Notes under the pieces: generated by a model
Database searches by the model: none
Seen by the model: only the letters and a program-made list of their open reading frames with translations
What the model was told of the DNA's origin: nothing
Made by a program: the position numbers and the translations under genes
Part shown: positions 42,662 through 54,076 of the stretch, piece after piece
Numbering within the stretch: position 1 is the first letter of the stretch
Layout: each line of letters starts with the position of its first letter
Origin: Incurvaria masculella
Lineage: Eukaryota; Arthropoda; Insecta; Lepidoptera; Incurvariidae
DNA length: 64,000 nt
Direction of reading: 5' to 3'
NCBI GenBank assembly: GCA_946894095.1
Contig: OX335660.1
Coordinates: 377,001-441,000 of the forward strand

Positions 42662-45340
42662 TTATCGGCTTCGGGGTAGGGGTTTCGGACGAAACGGCGG
42701 TAACAGTCCTAAAAAGGCACGAACTTCAGTCTTATCCTTTGGAATTGGCCACTCCTGTACGGCTTCGATCTTCTTTGGGTCAGTTTGGATGCAATTTCCG
42801 GAGATAACGTGACCCAAATAGCTAACCTGACGCTTGAAGAAAGAACACTTCTTGCCACTTAGTTTAAGGTTAGCTTGGCGAATCTTGCTCAAAACGTTCT
42901 CCAAATTCTTGATGTGCTCGTCAAATGTCCGCCCTAATATGATTATATCGTCCAGGTACACCAGACAAGCTTCCCCGATCAGCCCAAAAAGTACTCGTTC
43001 CATAAGCCTCTCGAAGGTTGCGGGAGCATTACAAAGTCCAAACGGCATCACTTTGAATTGCCACAGCCCATGTCCTGTGGTAAACGCTGTCTTCTCTTTG
43101 TCTTTGTTGTCGATTTCCACCTGCCAGTAGCCGCTCTTCAGGTCCAGGGTTGTGAACCACTTCATACCACTCAATGTATCCAACGTGTCATCAATTCTAG
43201 GAATCGGATAGCTGTCCTTTTTCGTTACATCATTTAAACGACGATAGTCCACACAAAATCTGGTGCTGCCATCTTTCTTCTTTACCAGAACTACGGGTGA
43301 ACACCATGGACTTGATGAAGTCTCTATAACATTATTTTTCTGCATGTCCGCTATCATTATCTGAACTTCTTCTTCTTTAGCTACGGGAACGCGGCGTGGC
43401 CTCTGACGTATTGGAAGAGCATCTCCTGTGTCGATGCGGTGCTTAACCATGCTTGTTCTCCCAATGTCTCCGTCGTGCGAAGAGAAGATGTCTGAATATC
43501 GCATAAGTAGATTTGTTGCTTTCTTGAAATCATCAACAGTCAGGTCCCGTCTGCTTTCTTCCAAAAGAGTGGACACTTTAGATCTCCCTGTGTCCAATTT
43601 ATCTGAGGAAATTTCATCACATTTGCGTAGCCAGGAAACTTCTTCTTTGCCACATATTAGCACGCCATTTGCCACATCGATTTTACAGTTGTTAGTTCTC
43701 ATAAAGTCCAAACCTAGAATGCAATCATCGATGATATCTGCTAAAACGGCGGTATGACGATAAGTCTTACATCCAATTTTAATCGTAACTTCTATCTCTC
43801 CATAAACGGGTATGTGCTGGCCGGTAGCTGTCTGAAGCCTGCAACCATTAAAATACTGGCGACGATTCCATATGACGCCGCCAAAGGTTTTTGACTTAAC
43901 GATTGTACGGGATGCTCCAGTATCCAAGGTCAAGTTGCAATGTATTCCGTTCACTTGGCCTTCAACGAGCAGGCTGTTTCCAGTACATGCCTGCGAAATT
44001 GTGACTTTTGGGGCTTCTATTTTACCAGCCAGCATCCGCCCCCCGGTTCTGGCCTTTTCATCTTCATTTGCAGCATCAGGCCTTTCGGTTTGATTTTTGG
44101 GGCAGTTGGTTCGAAGGTGCCCCAGTTCATTGCACTTGTAGCACCGGGGAGTAAATTTACGTCTTGCAGGTGATCTTGTTTCCGACGTCACCACTTCTCT
44201 TATTCGATGCGCTCGGGGATCTGATCGAACCGCTTCGACCTCCAACGCGTGGGCAAGAGCGTCCTTCAACGTTGCGTGGTGACTTAATCGTACAACAGCT
44301 CGTACTTCGATGTCCCTGATGCCATCCACGAAAGCCTGCACCAAGTAATCTTCCAACGAAGAATTCGATGATGATTGGTGGGCCTTTCGGACAAGTTTTT
44401 CGATTTCCAGTGCCCACTGTTGAAGTCCTTCACTTGCTCGTTGTACTCGATCACGAAGTTGAGCTCGGTAGACGTGTTCCAAATGCTTGTCGCCAAACCT
44501 TGACTCCAGTGCTTCTAAAAGTCCGTCATAGGTGGTTTGGGGACCTAAAGCCTCGAGAACATGGAGTGCCTTGTCCCGAAGTCCTAAGGTCAAAGCAGTT
44601 CGTGCTTGGTTCTCATTCCATCCATTTGCAATAACCACTGATTCAAACTGAAGTTTGTAAGCGGCCCAGGATGTCAAACCATCGAAAGGAGGAACCTTAA
44701 ATCTTGCTCCTGCTGTTGCAGATGAAGATACAGTTACTCCACAGGTCTTGATTTTCTCCATTTCTTCGGATATCTTTGACTCAAGCCCGTTCAGTCGCTC
44801 TTCATGGCGCCCGAGAGTTTGGTCTTGCTCTTCGATCTTAGAGTTGACCTCATCAAGCTTCTCCTTTATTTTGGCATTGGATTCCCTAACGGCCCACATC
44901 AGTTCTTGCTGCTGCTCCTCCTGACGGCGAGCATGTTCCTGCGCCTGCTCCTCTTGACGGCGGGCCTGTTCTTCCTGACGGCGGGCCTGTTCTTGCAACT
45001 GCTCTTCTTGACGGCGGGCCTGTTCTTCCTGACGGCGGGCCTGTTCTTGCAACTGCTCTTCTTGACGGCGGGCCTGTTCTTGCATCTGCTCCTCTTGACG
45101 GCGGGCCTGTTCATGCATCTGCTCCTCTTGACGGCGGGCCTGTTCTTCTTGACGGCGGGCCTGTTCTTGCATGAAGGTCATCAATGCGTTCAAGTCCAAG
45201 GCAGGAGTTTGCGTCATTAATTGATGGCTCTCGAATTCTTGAGTTCCTGAGGCTGCTGCATCCTCGGCCGGTGTTGTGTCGGCTGCCGTCTGGCTCCTGG
45301 TCCTCACGCCTTCCTGGTCTTCTCTCTGTGTAATCGGCAT
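42662..45340 (-). pseudogene. gypsy gag-protease-RT polyprotein (truncated by deletion)
   Basis: 892 codons from the ATG at 45340. Residues ~55-145 are repeated EEQARRQ units forming a long coiled coil. Capsid-like region ~215-385. CCHC knuckle C400-x2-C-x4-H-x4-C (CYKCNELGHLRTNC). Protease LDTGAS ~472-477. RT ~660-850 with FCVDYRRLND, LDLKSGYWQ, MPFGLCNAP and the catalytic YLDD at 795-798. The frame derails after FLGL (~878), where roughly 100 expected codons leading to RNase H are missing. Gag and pol are in one frame, without a gag stop. Confidence 0.93.
44900..45180 (-). repeat. Minisatellite encoding the gag coiled coil
   Basis: About ten imperfect units based on GACGGCGGGCCTGTTCTTC (plus strand), encoding EEQARRQ-type heptads. 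The number of units likely varies between copies. Confidence 0.85.
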
Positions 45341-45370
45341 CTCTAATCCCCGCCTCTAATAGACACCAAT
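45341..45370 (-). promoter_or_regulatory. Primer-binding-site region
   Basis: On the minus strand the bases after the 5' LTR read ATTGGTGTCTATTAGAGG. TGG three bases in is the expected start of a tRNA-complementary primer site; which tRNA is not known. Gag starts only about 30 bases from the LTR. Confidence 0.5.
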
Positions 45371-46133
45371 TGTTACGCGGGTAGGGTGCAGATTAGAGAA
45401 GAAAACACCAATATTCAACACTCTTCCTTTATTTCAAATAATTCACAAGCAAACTCACAAATACAATTTCACACTAGGTTAATTCAAACACTAATTTACA
45501 AACTATATCACTCACTTCACTGATTCACTTCAGAGCTAGTTCACTGCACTTCTATATCGCTTGTTGTCGCTCACTTCGCTTCCAAAAATAGACTGCCGCC
45601 CTCAGCGCCTTGGGCGCCTTTTATATCGGTGGAGCTTCTTTCCAGAACACTCCACCGATTTCTAGGCGCCCATGTAGGGCAGCAGTCGAGAACAATCTCC
45701 CTCAAGACATTACTAGAATGTCCGAGATTGTTTTCTGAAGTCAGCTTTTTTTTTTTTTTTTTTTTTTTTTTTCGAACCTCCTTGTAGCCCAGCGGAGGCT
45801 GCAAGAGGCTGGGGAGGTGAAATGCTTTACGCATACCTGATTCCGGAATCAGGTTATGTGGGACTGGTTGGCGAGTCTAACCTAACCCTAGGCCAGACCT
45901 ACCCACTAAAACACCCCCCTAATGTCCTTTGGCCTGTCGGCGTTAAAAAGGATAGCCGGTCGTTTATGAAGTCAGCTGGACGAGGCGTCACTTTATATGG
46001 GACGACAGTGATGCGATAGCCTGCGCAATGCAATAAGACAAGTAGCGCCATCTACTGAAATTCGAAGGAACCATTTGGCGCACTTTGGTAGTGTATCAGC
46101 GCTATGTCTTCGCAGCGGGGCGCGCTCGTAACA
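45371..46133 (-). repeat. 5' LTR of the gypsy element, with an insertion
   Basis: Same ends as the other LTR, but interrupted at 45746-45966. Without the insertion and its 10-bp duplication the length is about that of the other LTR. Contains AGCGCCATCTA at 46044-46054. Confidence 0.95.
45746..45966 (-). mobile_element. Poly(A) retroposon inserted in the LTR
   Basis: 27 T followed by about 190 bases, flanked by the 10-bp target duplication TGAAGTCAGC (45736-45745 and 45967-45976). On the minus strand it is a 5'-truncated non-LTR element or retroposed RNA with an A tail. It contains CTGATTCCGGAATCAGG, a palindrome. The parent family was not recognised. Confidence 0.85.
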
Positions 46134-46360
46134 GTAATGAGAAATACTTTACCATAAATGACTGAATTTAAACACAGTTGCACATATTTTTTTCAGTGTA
46201 TCATAAATTTAAATATGTCTGTCGGTGTACGAGTATATATGTATAAAATGCATCCTTTTCTGTTTCTCAAAATTATATATTTAATTTCGAATCAAATTAA
46301 AATTCGTGAAAATTCTGATTTGGTTTGTTTGGTATTTTAAGAAATTACGAATCGGTTCGC
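46134..46360. other. Short non-coding flank of the LTR element
   Basis: AT-rich. Starts with the right copy of GTAA. Confidence 0.5.
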
Positions 46361-46757
46361 GTCTCGTAGCCTAGTGGCGCGGGGACTGGCCTAGCGTACC
46401 AGAGGTCTGGGTTCAATTCCGACATGCACCACTTTCTTTCTCTTTCCGAGTTCGATAAGTGCATTTCGTCACAAATGCGAGCTGCTCCATGGTTCGGAAT
46501 CCATGTAAAACTGTAGGTCCCCTTCCCCTAATAGGTGGTAGGGTTGAAGCCCGCTCGGGTTGGTACCTTCGCATTGGATGAAAATATGGTCGAAGCGGCA
46601 ATGAAAAATTGTCCGTGTTTTCCATCCAGCGCGTAGCCGCGCTCATAAGGGGAAGGTCCTGGCATGGAACCTAATTCCTTCGGTAATGTGGTGTATTGGG
46701 CAAATATCATAACGGTAGCGGTGTGGTATTAGCCATCCATGTCAGGTCGCATAAGAA
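46361..46757 (+). repeat. Full-length SINE with tRNA-derived head
   Basis: Head GTCTCGTAGCCTAGTGGCGC with box A at 46367-46379 and box B GGGTTCAATTCC at 46409-46420. Linker CTTTCTCTTTCCGAGTTCG, body from TGGTTCGGAATCCATG, 3' end CCATCCATGTCAGGTCGCAT. It is very similar to the minus copy at 34774-35183, so probably fairly recent. Confidence 0.92.
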
Positions 46758-46844
46758 AACAACCTATTTCAGTTAACCAAAGAATTTTGAACATATTTTT
46801 CACTTTGCACAACTTTTAGAGAAAATTCCCACAAAATCGTGTCG

Positions 46845-46940
46845 CGGGCCTGCCGCCCCCGCCGCCCCCAGTGGCGCAGCGAGCGCGCGGCAGTAGTGGG
46901 GCGGGTGGGGCGGGAAGGGGGGAGGCGGGCTGAGTCGAGG
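46845..46940. other. GC-rich tract
   Basis: CCGCCCCCGCCGCCCCCAG, then GGGGCGGGTGGGGCGGGAAG. Possible CpG-rich regulatory sequence or G-quadruplex. No gene start was identified beside it. Confidence 0.4.
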
Positions 46941-49414
46941 CAAGGCTTATCGTCTCCGGCACCTGCTTTATTGCTACGTATTTTGCTTCCACTGAATGTG
47001 AACTAGTTTTTTAAATTGAAATAATAACTACTTTCCTATGTGTTTACTGGAGGTACACAACTCAGTTTCTCTTGATATAGATCCGAGCCAGAGCAGCTAT
47101 TACGAACAAACCGTGACCTAAAAGTCTTATGTATGTCGTAAAAGTAATTATGACCTACTGTTACGAACCACCATTTATTAGACGTATTATTAATTTGATT
47201 TAGGGTCAACAATATGCGGAAAACATATAGAAGTGTTTTGGGGCCGTGTCCTTAACGATAGATAACATAATACAAAGGCGACCAGAACTTGTAGTGATAC
47301 TTAATGTTTTAAAGCGCTGGTGTGGAATGCACAATACTGTTTTAAAGAGGGTGTGTACGTCCTTATAGGTGGCACCACAGTCATTCGTCGCTATTTCTGC
47401 TTTAACTGTCCCCAAAAATAGAAAATGATTTGTAACTTTATATGTTTGAGGAGTTAAAACAGTCATAACTACGAACGACCGTGGCGCCGTCTACTTTTTT
47501 ACTTACATCGTCGCGGTACTTACCTTTTTCGGAAAGAATGTAATAAATAAAATAGGAATATCCACAATGTCCATAGTCTTACATGGCCACCTATTTGTGT
47601 TATCATTTAGGAACAGCTTTGAATTTATATTTAACTTAAATAATGTGCAAGAGATATCGAAAGAATATCGCTTTGAATTAAATAACGATCCTTACACCTA
47701 GAAGTAAGAGAAAACTTGTAATTGGAATTTAAATCGGGCTTGGATCCCTACCTTCTTACGTCAAAGCGGCTAGTTCAACCAACCTAACTCTTACCAGAAG
47801 CGCAGCCCCCCGTCAACTTCTCGGAGAAACCTCGGTAACCAGAGGATATCTGCCTATTGTGTCGCCACCCCGGTACATTGTAGAATAACTAGGGTTGCAG
47901 TTACCTATAACATACAGGAGTTTTTTAAACGAGTAGGATAGTCAGGTGTAGATTGAGAGACGGAAATATATCCTTTTCCTGTTTAAAGTCACTGGTTTTC
48001 TTGGAAATTAATTGACACAGCCACGTTGGGAACTTCGGACCTGGGCCTACGGGTACTGTGTCTGATTCGCTTTTAACTAGCTGATCTTCCGTTTTATTTT
48101 CCTTTTTCCTCCATTAGATGTGTATTACTGTAGCGTAGCTCAGTTTATTTAAAAGAATCAATGGGGAACCAGAACTTTTTTGGGATTATCAAAATTTATA
48201 ATTCTATAAAACAACCGACTAAGGTGAGCTCTCCTAGTCTCTTCAAAGAATCCTCTGAAAGATTCCCGTGGAAAACGGAACAGTGATTTTCAATATATTA
48301 TATAAATTTATTTTTCTGTGCATGGCCTGGCATGACGCCTACATATTTGGATTCGTCAAAATTTTTTCATTTTTCTGCCGTATTGATGACTTCTGGTGAA
48401 GAAGAACCAACAAGCAACCTCGCACGTTGGTCGCTTTTGTTTCTTTGATACATCAGAACTACATAATTTACAACGGGTGATAGCTACTGGCCACAAAGAA
48501 CATTACACGTAACGAGCAAACTCTCTGCATCGTTGCCTTGATCCATTGAAAAATCCGGAGCAGGTGATTCCAAAAACACTCCTGAAAACAATTTGTTACT
48601 CATCTTAGCTCTAAGCACGCTGTGCTCTTAGAGATGCAACAAATCCTATTATCTCTCGGGTAGCAACTGTTTGATGAAACTCATACACTTTCTGGAAGTA
48701 ATAATAAAGAATCTTGTCACATTTGGCCGCTAGCATGGGTTCATATGACGTACCAATTAAATGCTCGCCTGATGATGAACCAAATTATTGGTTCGAAACG
48801 TTGAAATATCATCGAAACCACGTGAGTAAGCCGTTTTTCACAAACTTGAGAATGAATGATATTACTGTGTTTATCCTCGTTATTTTTTTTTTCCACAGAC
48901 TCCTATTACAAGTTTCATAGCAGCTGCAATAGCAAGATACAGTGGGTGTAGATGCAGCAATATCTTCCCAAAAACCATACCCGGTTTTCACAATGAACCG
49001 AAAATCCTTACCTGGTTACTTTGCTTATTGTATGAGTATGAATCTATGAAAATTTGCGTTACCATAAAATAAAAATGCATTTGTTTTAAATGCCCTCCCC
49101 GTGGACACACTGCAGCCGCAGTGCTCTCTCTGCTAATGAATTCGCCAGGCTGCAAATGAAACGCAAACAATTATTTCGATTGAGGGAGATAAAAACTACA
49201 ACCGCGTAACTGACCACTCCGAAGCAGGCTACACTGCTACCGACAGATCTTGATCTTCGTTGGGTTTATCGGAACTCGCAGCAAATACAATTCTCACAAT
49301 TAGCGCTGTCATAAAAGGTCATAAAATATATTTTAGGTCTATATAGATTTGAAGTATTTTTTACTAAATGTTCTTGTACATGTTCTTTATGGTTTCATAT
49401 TATTTTGAATAATC
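46941..49414. other. Non-coding stretch
   Basis: No supported gene. Near 48765-48810 CCTGATGATGAACCAAATTA and GGTTCGAAACGTTG resembles a motif seen in 3' regions of some retroelements. Confidence 0.35.
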
Positions 49415-49525
49415 CTAGGCATAATACACCACAATTCCGGAGAAATTAGGTGCCTACCAGGGCCTTTTCTACACTAGTATGGCTACATTTAACTCGATGG
49501 AAAACAAGGATGAAAACCATTGTCT
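49415..49525 (-). repeat. SINE body fragment
   Basis: Minus strand: CATAATACACCACAATTCCG, TTAGGTGCCTACCAGGGCC, ACATTTAACTCGATGGAAAA. Confidence 0.65.
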
Positions 49526-49536
49526 ACGCTTTCCCT

Positions 49537-49650
49537 TTTTTTTTATGTGACTGGACATGGATGGCTAATACCACAAGTTCTGTCATGGTATTAGCCCAAC
49601 ACACCTCATGGGAACTAGGTGCCATGCCAGGACCTTCCTTATATTCCCTA
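49537..49650 (-). repeat. SINE 3'-half fragment
   Basis: TTTTATGTGACTGGACATGG through GGTATTAGCCCAACACACC to GCCATGCCAGGACCTTCC. It adjoins another fragment of the same orientation. Confidence 0.8.
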
Positions 49651-50504
49651 TCTTACCTATACATATATGTTCTTAAAATCCTAACTATTTAGTTTGTGAC
49701 AACACGTATAGGTTGTATTAAACCCAGCACCTATTTCTTGTTTAAATAATCTTTTACATTTTCCAAAAGATATAAATTTCGTGTTTTATGATAGCAAAGC
49801 GGTAGCTCAAGAGTTTCGAAATAAATCCAGCCTCCCCTGGCTGACTGGCATTTCTGTTTATGAAGCTGTCGGGTTTGAAGCTAATTAAAGGCTTCGGAAA
49901 TGAAATAACTACAATTTCTAAATTCACATTGACTTTTGGGGTTTTTTTTTTCATATTACTTAAACATATCTACTTCTAAACTTTTACGTGAACCTATTTA
50001 TATATAATATATACCTAATATAAATAATATTTCCCATACATTTATGTCCCGTAAGTAATAGATCAAACGAATAGTGGGGCTATAAGAGTTCCGTGACTAT
50101 CAGAAATACTTACTATAGATTACAAGTCAACCTTAGTTTAGAAGTAATTAATTAATAACTGTAATAAGTACTGTAGTCAAGAAACATTATGTTAAAGCAT
50201 TTTTCATACCAATACTGATCTCACCCAGTACCGCGACAAGTTGGTCTGACTACACGCCTTCCCGGCCCAGCGAAGCCTCCTATTATTAGCTCTGATTCGG
50301 ACTGCCATGATACTATCGTACCGATCTTTAGTCTGTCATAAGGTTCGCTTTCGACACTAAATATGCTTCGTTTTAGCGAGCGCCGTATTATCGTTAAGTC
50401 TTCGAAATAATATTATGGTATTAATAACTAAAGAATACTACGAAATTATGTAAAATGTTTCAACTCACTACGAATATTGAAAAAAAAAATGAAAATCCGT
50501 CTAT
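49651..50504. other. Non-coding stretch
   Basis: AT-rich, no gene. Confidence 0.35.
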
Positions 50505-50742
50505 TTAAGTCGGTACCCTAGTGCTGCGACGCCTTGCCGTTAAATATTCGAGGGCGCGGTTTTCGGATGGGTGACCATTTTCGACCGTTGAGGGTGGCCA
50601 TGGTTTGGATTCCACGTATATAAATAGGTCCCCTTCCTTACTTACTACGTGGTAGGGTTAATCATGTCCGGGCTGGTACCATCGCATTGAATGAAGGATG
50701 GTCGAAGCGGCAATGAAAGTTGTCCGTGTTTTGCAATCGATC
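50505..50742 (+). repeat. SINE with 5S-derived head, 3'-truncated
   Basis: Head CCCTAGTGCTGCGACGCC, then GGGCGCGGTTTTCGGATGGG and TGACC (5S box-C region), TCGACCGTTGAGGGTGGCCA and the shared body up to GTTGTCCGTGTTTTGCAATC. Confidence 0.8.
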
Positions 50743-51601
50743 TACAACAGAGGGGGTTGAAAAAACTAGATGGCATTGCCTCTATTTTATATCGCGCTAT
50801 CATATCTTGTGGAGATCGTTGAGCAAGCATAAATTTAGTTTGTATAAACAAAACTAGAAGGAGATTTCTCCATTTATTTCCATTCACACCAAAATAATTG
50901 GAAATCGTTATTTTAGGCCAAAATCAAATTTAATGAAAAGGGTAACATTAAAATTATAATTTTATTATAAATATATATACGTGTCACGTGCTAAAACTAC
51001 TTATACCTTACCATATGATTCCATAATTTCAATGCCAAACATACTCGTTCATTAGGATAGGATCCTAATTTTTAATCCAGTCGCGAATTCACAGTTCGGG
51101 GCAAACTACAATAGTTGTGATATTAGCCATCCGTGTTCAAGTCCATGAACAACACTATTAGTCACATACACGGTCCAAACGCAACACACAACGGTCGATA
51201 CGTATTGATTTGAGCTGGCTACAGCGACGCGTCTATCTATTGATATGTCTTTTGGTTTCTTCGTCGTTTAAAATGAAGTTCACTCTTTGTTGTTTACGAA
51301 CACTGTCCATCGTAATTCCGTTACTTATCGCTCGACAAAGCGCCGCGCGGTCGGTCACGGGCGAGCGGAGTGCGGTGGAGGGGGGGTGGAGCTGGGGGTG
51401 CTGGCTGTGCTAATTATTCAGCAGCCGCAGAGGCTGCGGATATCCACCCCCGCCGGGCTGGCTCGGCGACGATATGGCGCTAATATTAGAGCAACTATAC
51501 CGTGAGCCGGAGCTACAATACTCGAATAAACATGGATTAGAGGATGCCAGAAATCGGCTCATTTATATGTTTTTGAGACGAAATTGATTCACGTGGCTCA
51601 T
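50743..51601. other. Non-coding stretch
   Basis: A SINE 3' remnant lies at 51115-51150 (GTTGTGATATTAGCCATCCG). A G-rich tract is at 51360-51400. The frames at 51210-51505 have no recognisable domain. Confidence 0.35.
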
Positions 51602-52116
51602 AGGATGTTTGGTAGGTCGATGCAAAGCCGTAAGCAGGTGATAGGGGAGGTAATTTGGACTGTATTAAGCCAAACATACCTCCGTAAAAATACTTTTCGG
51701 ATAAGGATTTTGGGATAATCGATATTATCATCATTTTTTTCTCACTTATAACTCAACAGCAACGCATAGAAGTTTTTATTATTCAAATATTAGAATGTTT
51801 ATTTTTTCTGTCAATGCATGAAACTACTAGCTTAAGTGACGACAAACATTTTAAATGACACTTTTGAACAATTTTTTTTTTATTCACTTAATAACAAAAC
51901 ACGCATTCAATGAAATGTTATTAAATACATAACAAGGATTTAAAACTTTGTAAAAAATATCTGCGTTTTATGCCCTTTCAAACGGTATGCTAGAAGTAAA
52001 AGCAATCACGAAATCCGTAAAACCTTGTACAGAGGTACAGGTGTTTGGCTTTATACAGTCCAAATGACCTCCCCTATCGCCTGCTCGCGGCTTTGCATCG
52101 ACCTACCTAACATCCT
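51602..52116. mobile_element. 515-bp element with about 90-bp terminal inverted repeats
   Basis: AGGATGTTTGGTAGGTCGAT at 51602 and the complement of …ATCGACCTACCTAACATCCT ending at 52116. The arms continue through GATAGGGGAGGT, ATTTGGACTGTAT and AAGCCAAACA with few mismatches. The centre is AT-rich. No coding, no clear target duplication. Confidence 0.9.
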
Positions 52117-52365
52117 TCAAGCTTCACAATGAGAAGAGAATATGGTTCAATGAAAACCAAAACCGTGTCACAGCAACCCGAAAATCGGGTAAAAAAGGGA
52201 CATTCCAAGAATCTGGCACCAGTTACTATCAGGTTTCTAGTGATAGTTATCTGGAAAATTTAACCATATCAGGAATATAGTGCCAAAAGCTATAAGATTA
52301 AAATTACTTGACAAATTTGTTCTAAGTTTACATAGTGCCGATGCCCACACCGAACCCTTGAGCGG

Positions 52366-52500
52366 CTCGTAGCTCAGAGATGTGGGGATTCACCTTCCAT
52401 GCCAGGGGTCATGGGTTCAATCTCCTGTTCATGCCCCACTTCATTTTCTTTCTGAGTTGTATTCATGCATTTCGTCACGAATAGCTCAGAGCCCTTGGGA
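52366..52500 (+). repeat. SINE tRNA-type head fragment
   Basis: CGGCTCGTAGCTCAGAGATG and GGGGTCATGGGTTCAATCTC, then a linker with TTTCTGAGTTG and GCATTTCGTCACGAATAG. The shared body does not follow. Confidence 0.7.
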
Positions 52501-52677
52501 AACCGTAGCTGAACAATGAAATGGGCTCCCTGCCGAGATTCCCCCGAACCGAGGTTCTTCAAACCTCCGGCCGGCGTGGTTTCCGCAGCCCCCGTGAAAT
52601 TTCGAAAGATCATTGGCACGTCGTCGGGCACGTGATACTTGAGGGCCAAGCGTACGTCATATGCCGCGCTCAACATA

Positions 52678-52970
52678 AAAAACCGGCCAAGTGCGAGTCG
52701 GACTCGCACACGAAGGGTTCCGTACCATCGTACAAGATTTTACTAAAAAAAACAAGTTTTTTTTGGCCCCATACATACCGTTTATTTTTTATATTTTTTT
52801 TAATTTCACCTTTTTGTTGTTATAGCGGCAAAATAAATACACGCTCTAGCTGCCTGCCTATACGGTTCATGAGATACAGCCCTGTGACAGACGGACGGAC
52901 GGACAGGCAGAAGGACAGTGTAGGTTTAGTAATAGGGTTCCGTTGGCACCCTTTGGGTACGAAACCCTTG
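52678..52970 (+). repeat. Family B repeat, copy 4
   Basis: AAACCGGCCAAGTGCGAGTC, GGGTTCCGTACCATCGTACA, AGCGGCAAAATAAATACACG, (GGAC)n, and the end hairpin GGGTTCCG…TACGAAACCC with one mismatch. Confidence 0.9.
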
Positions 52971-53163
52971 ATACGAACAGTACTTATATTTCCATCCCAA
53001 AAGGATGATCGTCGTCATTGGATGCTTACTTCAATGAGACATAGCATTTAATACATTTAGACTAATTCAAACCGCGCTTGTGTCACGGTTCAAGTGATTG
53101 ATGCCGGCGGGCGATGCGCGACGGGTTGGCTCTCAATAAGCGAACTGTTTGAATTAAATCCAT

Positions 53164-53714
53164 TTAAGGTGGCCCATCCCGCTCATCTCCCCATACAAAA
53201 GGGGAAAGAAGATCACGCCCATATTTCTTGTCAGGGATCCAAAGTTTTGCTCAAAATAGCTTTATTTAATCAAACTAGATGTCTGATGACCATTGGCATT
53301 GTATAATTGTGTTTGGTTTCTAAGTTATAAGGTCCGAAAGTTCGCATTTTTTGCGCGTTTTATACAATAAATTTGTAGGTGGATTACGCAATGATAAAGT
53401 AAGAACATCTTAAAAACATTAGTCATCAGACATAGCTTATTTAATCAAGATTTATAATCAATTTGGTTTTTGTTCGATTTTTAACTACAGCGGTCGTGGT
53501 TTACTTTTAGCTATAAGTCGTTTTGAAATTAAAATTTTCGTAAAAACTTACCAAATCATACACTATGCACATTGTCTTTTTTGTGGACATGTTGCATCTT
53601 CCTCATCACGGAGCCTGTCTTATTCTTTGAAACAGAGAAGATCCCAGAGCTCAACAGCACGGTTTTGTACCGTGCCCGCGAATGAGTCAGGCCCGCCGGG
53701 TTGGGCCACCTTAA
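53164..53714. mobile_element. 551-bp inverted-repeat element with TTAA at both ends
   Basis: TTAAGGTGGCCCA at 53164-53176 and its exact complement at 53702-53714. Similarity extends to CCCG with one mismatch. TTAA at both borders is what piggyBac-type insertions leave. An internal inverted pair around ATGTCTGATGA is at 53278 and about 53430. Non-coding. Confidence 0.65.
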
Positions 53715-53826
53715 GGAAGGCTCGCAACATTTCAATTATAACAACTCTATTAAAATTTTAATTAAGAACTGTAATTTGGGAAAGCATAACAACGAGACTG
53801 TGGTTATTATAAACTTAACTTTGTAC

Positions 53827-54076
53827 AAAACCGGCCAAGTGCGAGTCGGACTCGCACAAGAAGGGTTCCGTACCATCGTACAAGATTTAACATAAAAAAA
53901 TCAGCCCCTTTAGTTTTTATTATTTTTAAATTTTACCTATTTTTGTTATAGCTGCAAAACAAATACACACTCTGTGAAAAACTCAGCAGCCTACCTACTA
54001 CGGTTCATGAGAAACAGCCCTGTGAGAGACGGACTGACAGCGGAGGCTTAGTAATTGGGTATGGCACCCTAAAAAG
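53827..54076 (+). repeat. Family B repeat, copy 5 (end shortened)
   Basis: AAAACCGGCCAAGTGCGAGT at the start. The GACG tract is short and the final hairpin is reduced to GGGTATGGCACCCT. Confidence 0.88.

Larger units (their letters stand above)
40337..46133 (-). mobile_element. Ty3/gypsy LTR retrotransposon, young but defective
   Basis: LTRs at 40337-40870 and 45371-46133, each TG…CA, flanked by a 4-bp target duplication GTAA (40333-40336 and 46134-46137). Coding is on the minus strand: gag, protease, RT, RNase H, integrase. Defects are a deletion between RT and RNase H near 42690 and a TGA at 41377. No envelope gene is seen. Confidence 0.95.

Noticed and set aside
44804..45220. Plus-strand Leu/Phe-rich frame across the gag region
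   Set aside because: It is the complement of the EEQARRQ minisatellite. The real gene is on the minus strand.
46845..46940. GC-rich tract as a CpG-island promoter of a host gene
   Set aside because: No initiator, exon or open frame was tied to it. Recorded only as a GC-rich tract.
52521..53051. 176-codon plus-strand open frame
   Set aside because: It runs across a SINE head remnant and the family B repeat. Its sequence is repeat-derived.
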